18,583 nucleotides of DNA from Negativicutes bacterium UBA1444 (GTDB lineage Bacteria; Bacillota; Negativicutes; UBA1444): positions 1 to 18,583 of the forward strand of contig DCTI01000083.1 of the NCBI GenBank assembly GCA_002329525.1, written 5' to 3'. The notes beneath the pieces are model-generated. The model saw only the letters and a program-made list of their open reading frames with translations. It was not told where the DNA came from and searched no databases. Shown one piece after another: positions 8,118 through 15,306 of the stretch; position 1 is the first letter of the stretch, and each line of letters begins with the position of its first letter. The position numbers and the translations under genes are program-made.

Positions 8118-8156
8118 AAAATAAACAAAGCACGCCCCACGAAGAATGGGCGTGCC
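8118..8156 (-). terminator. Terminator of the TPP riboswitch expression platform
   Basis: On the minus strand GCACGCCC (8155-8148) pairs perfectly with GGGCGTGC (8137-8130), followed by TTTGTTTATTTT. It lies between the aptamer and the thiS ribosome site. This suggests control by premature transcription termination when TPP is bound. Confidence 0.85.
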
Positions 8157-8165
8157 AAATACGCT

Positions 8166-8255
8166 GCCGTTCCTACGCGGGCATTATCCCGATCAGGTCA
8201 GGAGGTAAGGCGGTCGCTACCGCCACTCTCAGCCCATATCATGAGCTCCCTCGGC
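8166..8255 (-). ncRNA. TPP riboswitch aptamer (THI element)
   Basis: On the minus strand the leader shows the THI-box landmarks in order: GGGAGC, GGGCTGAGAG, a variable GGCGGT...ACCGCC hairpin (P3a type), CCTGACCTGATC, GGGATAATGCCCGCGTAGGA, and a closing P1 stem of GCCG (8255-8252) with CGGC (8169-8166). The CTGAGA and GATAATGCC-GCGTAGG parts are the conserved TPP-sensor core. It sits about 40 nt after the predicted transcription start and directly before a terminator and thiS, so thiSGHFE would be switched off at high TPP. Confidence 0.95.
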
Positions 8256-8303
8256 TATCGAATATGAAATTGGGCGCAATCGGGGCGCTTTGAATTCATC
8301 GCT

Positions 8304-8332
8304 ATTCTAACGCCCGATGGCGCATCTGTCAA
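8304..8332 (-). promoter_or_regulatory. Sigma-70-type promoter of the thi operon
   Basis: On the minus strand TTGACA (8332-8327) and TAGAAT (8309-8304) are separated by exactly 17 bp. The -35 box is perfect and the -10 box has five of six consensus bases. The start would be near 8297, upstream of the TPP aptamer. Confidence 0.85.
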
Positions 8333-8483
8333 CATTGCAATCCTTGAAAAATACTCAATCCCTTTAAATTCAATGTGTTTCAGCCTTCCCTCCGACAGAT
8401 TCCCAACAGACAAAAAGGAAATTGCCGCCTGACCGCCGAAAGGTTTGTTTACCAAGCGTCATCAACGAAGGAGAAATACGAGA

Positions 8484-9824
8484 GTGGGTTCAGCTTATTC
8501 CAATCGCGCCCAGGCAATCGCCGTTTGGCACAAGCGCCGGCTTCTGATCTGGGGAGTTACAGCCGCCGCCTTTATTACCGGGTATTTTCATCGCACCGTC
8601 ATCGGGGTGGTATCGGATAATCTAATGCGCGATTTTGCGATTGAGCGTGCCACCGACCTCGGTTTGCTGGCGTCGATCTATTTCTGGACCTATGCCGTGT
8701 TGCAGTTGCCGGCCGGGATCATGGCCGACCGCTTCGGCCCGCGCCGGGTCGTCAGCCTTTCCTTGCTGATTTCTGCGATCGGCACACTGATCTTCACGTT
8801 CGCCGGCACCCTCACCGGCTTGTATGCGGGCCGGCTCGTCACCACGTTGGGCATCGGCGTCATTTATGTCTGTCTGATCAAACTGCAGGCCGACTGGTTC
8901 TGCTTGCGCGAATTCGCGACCATGTCCGGGCTGATTGTTCTGATCGGCAACTCCGGTTCCCTGCTGGCGGCGACGCCCATGGCGTTCATCGTGGACAGCT
9001 GGGGCTGGCGCAACGCCTTTCATCTGATCGCCGCCTACTCCCTGGTAATGGCGGTCGCCTGCTGGATGCTGGTCCGCGACCGTCCGGAGGATATTGGGTT
9101 GCCCAGCGTTGCCGAACTGGAAACCAATCTCCCACCACCGCCGGTCCCGGCGCGAAAGCCGACGGCAAGTATCCGGTCTTGCATCCGGATTGTCTGCCGG
9201 AATAAAAAAACCTGGCCGCCGGTTGTCGCCGGAGCCACGGTTTATGGCGTTTATATGGCCATCAGCGGCGTATGGGGGATTCCGTATTTCATGCAGGTAT
9301 ACGGACTGTCGCGGGTCGATGCTTCCCAAATGGTCTTCATCATGGTCATCGGCAACATGATCACGGCGCCGCTGCTCGGCGTGATCTCCGACCGGCTGCG
9401 GCTACGGCGCGGACCGTTTCTGGCCGCCACCGTTATTTTTTTGTCTTCGCTGTTGCTGCTGACGCTATGGAATGGCTCCAAACCGCCGGTGATTCTGCTT
9501 TATCCCCTCTGCCTGCTCTTTGGGGTCGGCGTATCCGGGCTATCGTTGTCGGTTGCCTGCGTCAAGGAAGTCAACCCGCCTTATGCCACCGGCATCGCGG
9601 CCGGCATCACCAATTCCGGCCCCTTTCTGGGAGCGGCCTTCATGCAGCCGGCTGTGGGATGGATTTTGGACCATTACTGGGAGGGATCCATTGTACACGG
9701 CGTCAAGGTCTATCCCCAGATCGCCTACACCAATGCGTTCCTGTTTTGCTGCGGCGTGCTGCTGATCAGCCTGTTGGCGGCCTGGTCGGTGCAGGAAACC
9801 CACTGCCGGATGCCGCAACAATAG
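8484..9824 (+). CDS. MFS transporter, substrate unknown
   Basis: 446 residues with about 12 hydrophobic helices in two halves split by a charged/proline-rich loop (about 200-245, containing LPPPPVPARKP). MFS motif A appears in both halves: GIMADRFGPRR (78-88) and GVISDRLRLRR (299-309). The RDRPEDIGLP segment (198-207) and the GFLGAA/QPAVGWILD-like end are common in anion/sugar-phosphate-type MFS permeases, but I cannot name the substrate. The start is taken as the GTG at 8484, 10 bp after AAGGAG; an ATG at 8445 lacks a ribosome site. It is divergent from the thi operon and convergent with the deacetylase gene. Its TAG (9822-9824) directly abuts the deacetylase stop, with no terminator between. 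The 5' region at 8340-8480 has no riboswitch on this strand. Confidence 0.88.
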   Translation: MGSAYSNRAQAIAVWHKRRLLIWGVTAAAFITGYFHRTVIGVVSDNLMRDFAIERATDLGLLASIYFWTYAVLQLPAGIMADRFGPRRVVSLSLLISAIGTLIFTFAGTLTGLYAGRLVTTLGIGVIYVCLIKLQADWFCLREFATMSGLIVLIGNSGSLLAATPMAFIVDSWGWRNAFHLIAAYSLVMAVACWMLVRDRPEDIGLPSVAELETNLPPPPVPARKPTASIRSCIRIVCRNKKTWPPVVAGATVYGVYMAISGVWGIPYFMQVYGLSRVDASQMVFIMVIGNMITAPLLGVISDRLRLRRGPFLAATVIFLSSLLLLTLWNGSKPPVILLYPLCLLFGVGVSGLSLSVACVKEVNPPYATGIAAGITNSGPFLGAAFMQPAVGWILDHYWEGSIVHGVKVYPQIAYTNAFLFCCGVLLISLLAAWSVQETHCRMPQQ

Positions 9825-10694
9825 TTACGATGTTTCTTGCCGCAAGGCGGACAACTGTTCCGCGATGGAAGTAAAGCGGAAGCTACGCAGAATATCGGCA
9901 AGTTTGGCGCGATTGCCGGCCACATTATAGTATTGGATGAACGATTCCAAGCGAGGCAGCGGCAATCGCCGTTCCGTCGGGTCGATCTCGCGGGGATGCA
10001 GATACACGAGGGCGTTGCGCCCCTGCCGGTTCAGTGAACGGATGCCGCGCTTGATCAACCAGGCAGGAAACAGCCGGAAATAAAAGCCGCCGGAAAAGCC
10101 GAAATTACTGCCGCATACCCGCATCACCGACATCGGAACTTCGTAAATGGCCAGCTCCCGGCCGTCAATGCAGGGATGGTGGATTCCGGTCGGCGCGTCG
10201 GGAATTCCGTACAGGAACGTTTTGACCGGAAAGATACTGGCATCGTACAGCAATCCCAGTTCTTCCAACGCCGTCAGATAATGCCGGTTTCTTTCGATGA
10301 TGGACCAGGAGGGCGCCCGGTAGCCGAAGATTCGTTTTCCCGTCAAAGTCTGCAGAATCTCTGCAGACTTTTTCACATCATCCCGGAATTCCGCGTAGGT
10401 CTGTTTATAGGCCAGCTGGTGCCCATAACCATGGGAAGCGATTTCATGGCCGGCTTCAGCGATCGCCCTGACCACGTCGGGATACGTCTCGCCAATTTGC
10501 CCCAAAACAAAAAAAGTGGCTTTGCAGCCCGCTTCGCTGCAACACTGCAGCAGCAAGTCCACATCAGCCCGAAAATTCGACTCCCGCCCCCGGTAAGCGG
10601 ACAGGTCCACGCCCTCATAATTGGCATGGTACCAGTCCTCGATATCAAAAGTGAGAAAGTTATGGCCGGCGGCATTCGGCCCGGACTTATCCAT
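9825..10694 (-). CDS. Polysaccharide deacetylase (NodB-fold, DUF3473-like C-terminus)
   Basis: 289 residues with the carbohydrate esterase 4 motifs: TFDIEDW (15-21, catalytic/metal Asp), ASHGYGH (86-92, metal ligands H88 and H92), GYRAPSWS (123-130) and a late YLHPREID (231-238). The FDIEDW variant and the HPREID end resemble the deacetylases of exosortase/PEP-CTERM exopolysaccharide loci. No signal peptide is visible, so it probably acts in the cytoplasm on a lipid-linked or nucleotide-linked sugar, or on a precursor. The ATG overlaps the methyltransferase stop by 8 bp. It is the last gene of the seven-gene cassette. An ArnD-like deformylase role is an alternative suggested by the neighbours. 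Confidence 0.88.
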   Translation of the reverse strand: MDKSGPNAAGHNFLTFDIEDWYHANYEGVDLSAYRGRESNFRADVDLLLQCCSEAGCKATFFVLGQIGETYPDVVRAIAEAGHEIASHGYGHQLAYKQTYAEFRDDVKKSAEILQTLTGKRIFGYRAPSWSIIERNRHYLTALEELGLLYDASIFPVKTFLYGIPDAPTGIHHPCIDGRELAIYEVPMSVMRVCGSNFGFSGGFYFRLFPAWLIKRGIRSLNRQGRNALVYLHPREIDPTERRLPLPRLESFIQYYNVAGNRAKLADILRSFRFTSIAEQLSALRQETS

Positions 10695-11352
10695 TCCCCT
10701 TCCGCCCCCTGATGGCGAACGACGTGCAAAACAGGTCTGTCAGGCTGTTCCGGCCGGCGCCCTGCGTCACGACCCGCAGCGGATGATACTGCTTCAGGAA
10801 GTCGACCGTCGGAAAACCCAGCCGCGTGAACAACTGCGCCAATTCGGTCATCGAATACATCCGGTCGAACTTCTTCGTTCGTTCGAACAGCCCCAGCAAC
10901 TTGCGCTGCACGGAGCCGCTATGCAAGGTCTGGACCAGCAGCACTCCGCCCGGTTTGGTCACCCGCGCCAGTTCGGCGATGATCGGTTCAACCTCGGGGA
11001 TGAGCTGGATCACGCCGATGCAAACCACCACGTCAAACATTCCGTTCGCGAATGGCAAGGCCCCCAAATCCCCATTCAAGGTTTTCAGGCCCCGGCTGGC
11101 GGCGAATTCCAGACTTTTCGCCGAAAAATCCACCCCGTAGACGGTGTTGTCTTTCACCCAGGGCTCACTAAAAGCGCCGACGCCGCAGCCCGCGTCCAGG
11201 ATCTGTTTGCCCTTCAGTTCCCCCAGCCAACGATGGATGTGGTCCCGTTGCACAAAAAAACTGGTGTCGTCAAAATAATCGGAGGATTTGACAGACGCAC
11301 CGTGTGTGGCGGCTTTTTGATCAAAATACTGTTTCCATTGGGAATCGCTCAT
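10687..11352 (-). CDS. Class I SAM-dependent methyltransferase
   Basis: 221 residues. SAM-binding motif I is ILDAGCGVGAF (51-61), followed by VYGVDFS (acidic residue for the ribose, 71-77), GDLGALPF (94-101) and the FDVVVCIGVIQLIPE stretch of the Methyltransf_11 fold. Members of this fold methylate small molecules, quinones and sugars; the substrate cannot be read from the sequence. Its place in an envelope-glycan cassette suggests methylation of a sugar or glycolipid. The ATG at 11352 has GGAGG 7 bp upstream. It begins 50 bp after the FemAB-like gene, the widest gap in the cassette. Confidence 0.87.
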   Translation of the reverse strand: MSDSQWKQYFDQKAATHGASVKSSDYFDDTSFFVQRDHIHRWLGELKGKQILDAGCGVGAFSEPWVKDNTVYGVDFSAKSLEFAASRGLKTLNGDLGALPFANGMFDVVVCIGVIQLIPEVEPIIAELARVTKPGGVLLVQTLHSGSVQRKLLGLFERTKKFDRMYSMTELAQLFTRLGFPTVDFLKQYHPLRVVTQGAGRNSLTDLFCTSFAIRGRKGNG

Positions 11353-11402
11353 GGTTGTGCCTCCGTTACTCTCTGCAATCGCCGCTTCGGCTAAAGATCG
11401 CG

Positions 11403-12446
11403 TTATGGCATCACATACCGGATCAACCGGCGACCGACCGGCTCGGTAATGAAATCAGGCGTTTTCTTCCAAAGTCCGATGAAAAAGCGCAGCCGGTCCC
11501 GGTCCGGCGGCCCGCTGCCGCCGGTTTCCCCCTGCGAATATAGATATTGGAGCGGCACGGGTTTGGCGCCCCACTGCTGTTTGAACTGATAGGTGCCGGA
11601 TTCCGCCGGGGATCGGCCTAGATCCAAAAACTTCATGCCCTGCCGGATGCCGAACCGCGCCGCTTCCCAATACATGAAATTGTTCAGATAGCGGTGGTTG
11701 TACTCCACAAGATTGGCGCCATAGGGATAATAGAGTGTGGAATTGCCGGGACTCGTCAGCAATAGCATTCCGCCGACAACCTGTTCCGTCACCTTGTTTA
11801 GAACGGTCAGCAGGAATGAATTCGCCGGCAGATGCCGAAAAAACGCCGCAAAAAAATCAAGCGACGGCGCCGGCGACCCCAGCTGTTTCATCCGACGCAC
11901 ATATACTTTATAAAAATCGGCCAGCCGGCTCCGGTCGAATGAAGCCACAAACCAGTCGTTCTTGTATGTTTTGCGCACATGGTTGCGGCAACTGCCGGAA
12001 GTTTGCGCCAAAGTCGCCTCTTCATCCGCCAGCAGCGGCAACACAAAAGTGACATTGTTCCGGCAACTCCGCCAAGCCGGACTGTCGATCTGTCGGTCCT
12101 TGAATCGTAGTTCGATCCCGCTCAGGGACAGATTCCGCTGGATCGCCGGCAAGGATTGCATCACAAAGTCCGTCGCTTCTTCGCTGCTTGCGCAGATATC
12201 CAGATAATTCACGAACGGCAGGGACACGCCGACTCGCTTGCCGGAAAGGTTCCGTCCCGTGATCATCGGCAGCAGGGCCTCAATCCTATTTTCGCCGTCC
12301 ACTACGGCATGATACCCGCATTGATATTTAAAAGACTCCAACAGAATTTGGCGAATCGCCGTCGTATGAAAGATTGTCCCATAAGTAAGGGCCAGATGGT
12401 CCCACTCGTCCCGCAGGCGGTCCGAATACTGGATGCACTTTAACAT
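11403..12446 (-). CDS. FemAB/GNAT-like acyltransferase, exopolysaccharide-locus type
   Basis: 347 residues with a tandem GNAT-like (FemAB) fold. The C-terminal half (about 150-300) carries LDLGRSPAESGTYQFKQQWG (274-293), which strongly resembles the FDFGRS..GTY.FK..WG pattern of FemAB-like proteins linked to exosortase/PEP-CTERM exopolysaccharide systems. Such proteins are presumed to transfer an aminoacyl or acyl group to a glycan or peptide; the actual reaction is unknown. The frame extends upstream to 12623, but that part overlaps the preceding gene. The ATG at 12446 (MLKCIQYSDRL) starts 2 bp after that gene's stop and has an AAAAGG ribosome site. No signal peptide is seen, so it is expected in the cytoplasm. 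Confidence 0.82.
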   Translation of the reverse strand: MLKCIQYSDRLRDEWDHLALTYGTIFHTTAIRQILLESFKYQCGYHAVVDGENRIEALLPMITGRNLSGKRVGVSLPFVNYLDICASSEEATDFVMQSLPAIQRNLSLSGIELRFKDRQIDSPAWRSCRNNVTFVLPLLADEEATLAQTSGSCRNHVRKTYKNDWFVASFDRSRLADFYKVYVRRMKQLGSPAPSLDFFAAFFRHLPANSFLLTVLNKVTEQVVGGMLLLTSPGNSTLYYPYGANLVEYNHRYLNNFMYWEAARFGIRQGMKFLDLGRSPAESGTYQFKQQWGAKPVPLQYLYSQGETGGSGPPDRDRLRFFIGLWKKTPDFITEPVGRRLIRYVMP

Positions 12447-12448
12447 GT

Positions 12449-12802
12449 TCAACCTTTTAGCCAGCAGACGACACCAATCATGATGAACGCACAACCCGCC
12501 CATCGCAACAGACTGATCTGCTCCTGAAACACGAAAATGGACACGGACAACAGTAATACATACTGCAGACTGGAGACAAACGTCACATAACCAAGGTCGA
12601 AGACCGACAGACAATATACCCATAACAGAGCGGCCACCGCATACGAAAAGAAACCGGCCAGAATGCCGGGCGAAGTCAGATAGCCGACGGCAATCGCCGG
12701 CAAGCCGCCGTCAAAGTTCACGGTTCGACTGCCAATCTTGAGCAGGGTGCTGGCCAACACCGTCATCGACACGCTGGCGAAGAGAACCAGAAAATTCATC
12801 AT
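12449..12802 (-). CDS. EmrE/EamA-like four-helix membrane protein (possible lipid-linked sugar flippase subunit)
   Basis: 117 residues with four predicted membrane helices (about 3-22, 44-66, 70-91 and 97-116), the layout of small multidrug-resistance and ArnE/ArnF-type proteins. It lacks a visible SMR catalytic glutamate in helix 1, arguing against a drug/proton antiporter and for a structural or flippase-like role. The final FQEQISLLRWAGCAFIMIGV segment is typical of the EamA fold. The start overlaps the DUF2304 stop (ATGA), with a second ATG immediately following. Next to a GT2 and a GT-C enzyme, it may flip a polyprenyl-phosphate sugar; this is inference. Confidence 0.8.
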   Translation of the reverse strand: MMNFLVLFASVSMTVLASTLLKIGSRTVNFDGGLPAIAVGYLTSPGILAGFFSYAVAALLWVYCLSVFDLGYVTFVSSLQYVLLLSVSIFVFQEQISLLRWAGCAFIMIGVVCWLKG

Positions 12803-13176
12803 TCGCTTTGTTTGTCCTCCTGTTGCAGTTCCTCCACTTTCAGCCGCAGCAACCCCACTTCCTGCGTCAGCGCCTTGTTCTGGGCCTTCAGATGCGAGAT
12901 GCTCACGCTCATGTTGAGCAACAGCAAATAGGCGCCAGCGATCAGCAGCGAAAAAAAGGCGGACGGCGCATAATAGACGCCGATCAGATGGGAAAAGCCG
13001 TCGAGCAAATCGCGGAACAGGGACACAATCAGCACAAACAGGCCGATCAGTAGCCAGATCAGCGAATACTTCTCCTTGAGCAGTCGCTCCCGCACCAGAA
13101 AAAACACCGACAGCAGGATAATCAGGCTAAAGGTGATTCCCAGCCACTGAATTTTGTCGAACGAGCCTGGAAACAT
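12799..13176 (-). CDS. DUF2304 membrane protein
   Basis: 125 residues: three membrane helices (about 10-29, 37-55 and 70-90), with the RERLLKEKYSLIWLL segment typical of DUF2304, then a charged coiled-coil tail (about 92-120) expected in the cytoplasm. DUF2304 proteins are commonly encoded next to polyprenyl-phosphate GT2 enzymes, as here, and may help anchor or regulate them; their function is unproven. The frame opens further upstream at a GTG (13203) inside the GT2 gene. The ATG at 13176 with a GGTGAG-type ribosome site 6 bp upstream is preferred. The start lies 7 bp after the GT2 stop. Confidence 0.82.
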   Translation of the reverse strand: MFPGSFDKIQWLGITFSLIILLSVFFLVRERLLKEKYSLIWLLIGLFVLIVSLFRDLLDGFSHLIGVYYAPSAFFSLLIAGAYLLLLNMSVSISHLKAQNKALTQEVGLLRLKVEELQQEDKQSE

Positions 13177-13183
13177 CACGCAC

Positions 13184-13936
13184 TCACCGCCTTGGCCGGG
13201 CACAGGAAAACAAAATGGTCAAAACCACTTTTGCCATATAGTATGGGCTTTTGATCGGCGTGATGGAGGAACAGCCATGTTCGCGTTCTCGCATGGCCAC
13301 CCCTACCTCGCAGACTTTGAGGCCGTTCTTTTTCAGCAGCACAATGGCGTCCGGCTCGGGGTAATCACTGGAATAGTACCGGGATAATACCTCCAGGCTC
13401 TTTCGGTTGTAAAGCCGGAATCCTGAAGTACTGTCGGTAATTCGGAGATTCACCAACGCCCGGAACAATAAATCGAAAAACCGGATCCCCAGGCGGCGGC
13501 ACCAGGTGGTTCGAAAGGATTCCACCTCCAGAAAGCGGGAGCCGATCACCATGTCGCAGCGTTTTTCCTGTATCGCTTGCAGCAGTTTCGGTACTTCCTG
13601 CGGCAGATGCTGTCCATCTCCGTCAATCTGGACCGCATAAAGGTATCCTGCCCGCATTGCATACTTGAACCCGGTCTGCATAGCGCCACCGATTCCCAGA
13701 TTACAGGGAAGGTCAATCACCTTAACGCCGGGAATCGTCCGCGCCACCAAGCCGGTCCGGTCTTCCGAGCAGTCGTTGATGACCAGAATGTCCGCAAGCG
13801 GCAATTCCTCCTGAATTTCATGGATGACCCGCAGAATATTCCCCTGTTCGTTAAATGCCGGAATAACAGCCAGTAGTTCGGCAGACTCCCGTTTTTCAGC
13901 GGCTTCGATATTTCTGGACAAGCAGTTTTCCCCCAT
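13184..13936 (-). CDS. Family 2 glycosyltransferase, dolichol/undecaprenyl-phosphate sugar synthase-like
   Basis: 250 residues of a GT-A fold: VIPAFNEQGNI (24-34), VINDCSEDRT (52-61), the metal-binding QIDGDGQH (103-110), GSRF (132-135) and TDSTSGFRLYNR (167-178). This is the DPM1/GtrB/ArnC type that transfers a sugar from a nucleotide donor to a polyprenyl phosphate on the cytoplasmic face. No C-terminal membrane helices are present, so membrane association may come from the adjacent DUF2304 protein. The ATG at 13936 has GGAGAG 8 bp upstream and overlaps the preceding gene by 41 bp. A longer frame to 14056 has no ribosome site and lies wholly inside that gene. Confidence 0.88.
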   Translation of the reverse strand: MGENCLSRNIEAAEKRESAELLAVIPAFNEQGNILRVIHEIQEELPLADILVINDCSEDRTGLVARTIPGVKVIDLPCNLGIGGAMQTGFKYAMRAGYLYAVQIDGDGQHLPQEVPKLLQAIQEKRCDMVIGSRFLEVESFRTTWCRRLGIRFFDLLFRALVNLRITDSTSGFRLYNRKSLEVLSRYYSSDYPEPDAIVLLKKNGLKVCEVGVAMREREHGCSSITPIKSPYYMAKVVLTILFSCARPRR

Positions 13937-15134
13937 CAAGCATTCTCTCCAGTCCGTAAGCCGCAACAATGGCGATAAACGGCATCGCCGGAAAACGGTA
14001 CCGGTACATGGCGTCAATAAACAACAACACACAAAAAGCAAAGACCGCAAGCACAATCAACCAGACAATGGCGCCCCGCCGAAACTTGCCAGTACGCCCG
14101 GCGACAATCGTTCCCCAAATGAACAGACCGGCCGGCAATATTTTGAAAGCAAAATACAGAACATCATTCAGATTGCGGATAGGTACCTGCCAGGTCCAGG
14201 CGCCAAGAAAGGCGATCGCCCGTCGGACATACAGAACCAGGATCGGCTCTCGGTTATTAATGAGAAAACTTAATATCAAACTGTCCGCTACGTCGATGGT
14301 ATAATCAGGGCGGTAAAAATAGTCGAAAGCGGTCGGGATATCATAAATCCATCCCTTTGCATATACATTATACAATACAAGTTTTGCGTTGTATTGTAAA
14401 GAATGGACGAAGGGATCCAATACGCCGCGGAAGAACAGGATTCCCGCCACGCCGACCATACCGACGGCCAGACCGATGATCGGCCATTTATAGCGACCCG
14501 CAGCAACCCGCACTTTGCTTCCGTCCAGTTGAAGAGCCAGATGAAATACAATCATCGCCGCAATCAGGATGCCGGTCGGCCGAAAGAAACACAAATATAG
14601 AGCAAAACCGGCAAAAGCACCCTTAAGCCAGAGTTTTCCCGGTTCCGTTACCCGCAATAGCAGATACACGCACAACAACGACAAGCTGACAAAAAAACTG
14701 TCGGACAAGACATACGTCGACCACAAAGTAATATCCCAAATATAAAGATAAAACAAACCGGAAATAATGGCGGTTGTCCGATTGAACAGCAACAGGGCGA
14801 TCTTGTAGACCAGAATGATTGCCAGGCTGGCCACTATCGACTGAATCAAAACCACGGTAACCGTGGTTTTGAAAATTCCCAGCAAAATCGCCAATAAAAA
14901 ATTATACCCCAAATATAAGATCTCATCGATATTGAGACCAATCGAAAAATGATCCAGCAGGCCGCAGGCATAGCTGATATACCAATAGCTGTCCGAGGAC
15001 TTCGGCAACCCCCGGCCGGACAGCACCAGCCACAACACATGGCCGGTCGTCCGATACAGCGATAAGATCACCAGCACGCCAATCGTTGCCGCTTCGACAA
15101 TATGCTCTTTATACTTTAGAACCTGCTGATACAC
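13896..15134 (-). CDS. GT-C-type integral membrane glycosyltransferase (GT39/ArnT-like)
   Basis: 412 residues with about ten or more hydrophobic helices. After helix 1 comes an outside loop with KSSDSYWYIS, where D48 is placed like the catalytic Asp of GT-C enzymes. The tail has the MYRYRFPAMPFIAIVAAYGLE pattern common in ArnT/PMT-like and GT83-like proteins. Such enzymes move a sugar from a polyprenyl-phosphate carrier to a glycan, lipid or protein on the outer face of the membrane. The start is a GTG at 15134 with AGAGG 7 bp upstream. It is the first gene of the cassette, and its end overlaps the GT2 gene. The acceptor is unknown. Sequence similarity within GT-C families is weak, so the family assignment is tentative. 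Confidence 0.75.
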   Translation of the reverse strand: MYQQVLKYKEHIVEAATIGVLVILSLYRTTGHVLWLVLSGRGLPKSSDSYWYISYACGLLDHFSIGLNIDEILYLGYNFLLAILLGIFKTTVTVVLIQSIVASLAIILVYKIALLLFNRTTAIISGLFYLYIWDITLWSTYVLSDSFFVSLSLLCVYLLLRVTEPGKLWLKGAFAGFALYLCFFRPTGILIAAMIVFHLALQLDGSKVRVAAGRYKWPIIGLAVGMVGVAGILFFRGVLDPFVHSLQYNAKLVLYNVYAKGWIYDIPTAFDYFYRPDYTIDVADSLILSFLINNREPILVLYVRRAIAFLGAWTWQVPIRNLNDVLYFAFKILPAGLFIWGTIVAGRTGKFRRGAIVWLIVLAVFAFCVLLFIDAMYRYRFPAMPFIAIVAAYGLERMLDGGKLLVQKYRSR

Positions 15135-15306
15135 CCTTGATCCTCTGCTACTGTTTTTTCGCCTGTTTCTTATATTACTATATTTTTCACAAATTCGTCA
15201 CAAATTTGCCATCATTTTGTGTCATTTTTTCTTTACAATAGTAATCATAGAAACGAAATCTACCATGCGAAGCTCGACGGCAAAATCACGAGTGGGGGTA
15301 TGATCG
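15135..15306. promoter_or_regulatory. AT-rich divergent regulatory region with repeated half-sites
   Basis: This spacer separates the minus-strand glycan cassette from the plus-strand secreted protein and is far more AT-rich than its surroundings. CACAAATT occurs at 15188-15195 and 15199-15206, 11 bp apart, with an inverted TTTTGTG at 15215-15221. On the minus strand TTGTGA and TATAGT could form a promoter with short (15 bp) spacing. On the plus strand TACAAT (15234-15239) could be a -10 box without a good -35. The boxes are weak; the region as the control site for both genes is likely. Confidence 0.45.

Noticed and set aside
9835..9860. Small imperfect hairpin after the MFS stop as a terminator
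   Set aside because: The short stem has a bulge and no T-run follows on either strand.
10621..11394. 257-codon plus-strand frame opposite the methyltransferase
   Set aside because: It is antisense to a gene with clear SAM-binding motifs and has no recognisable domain.
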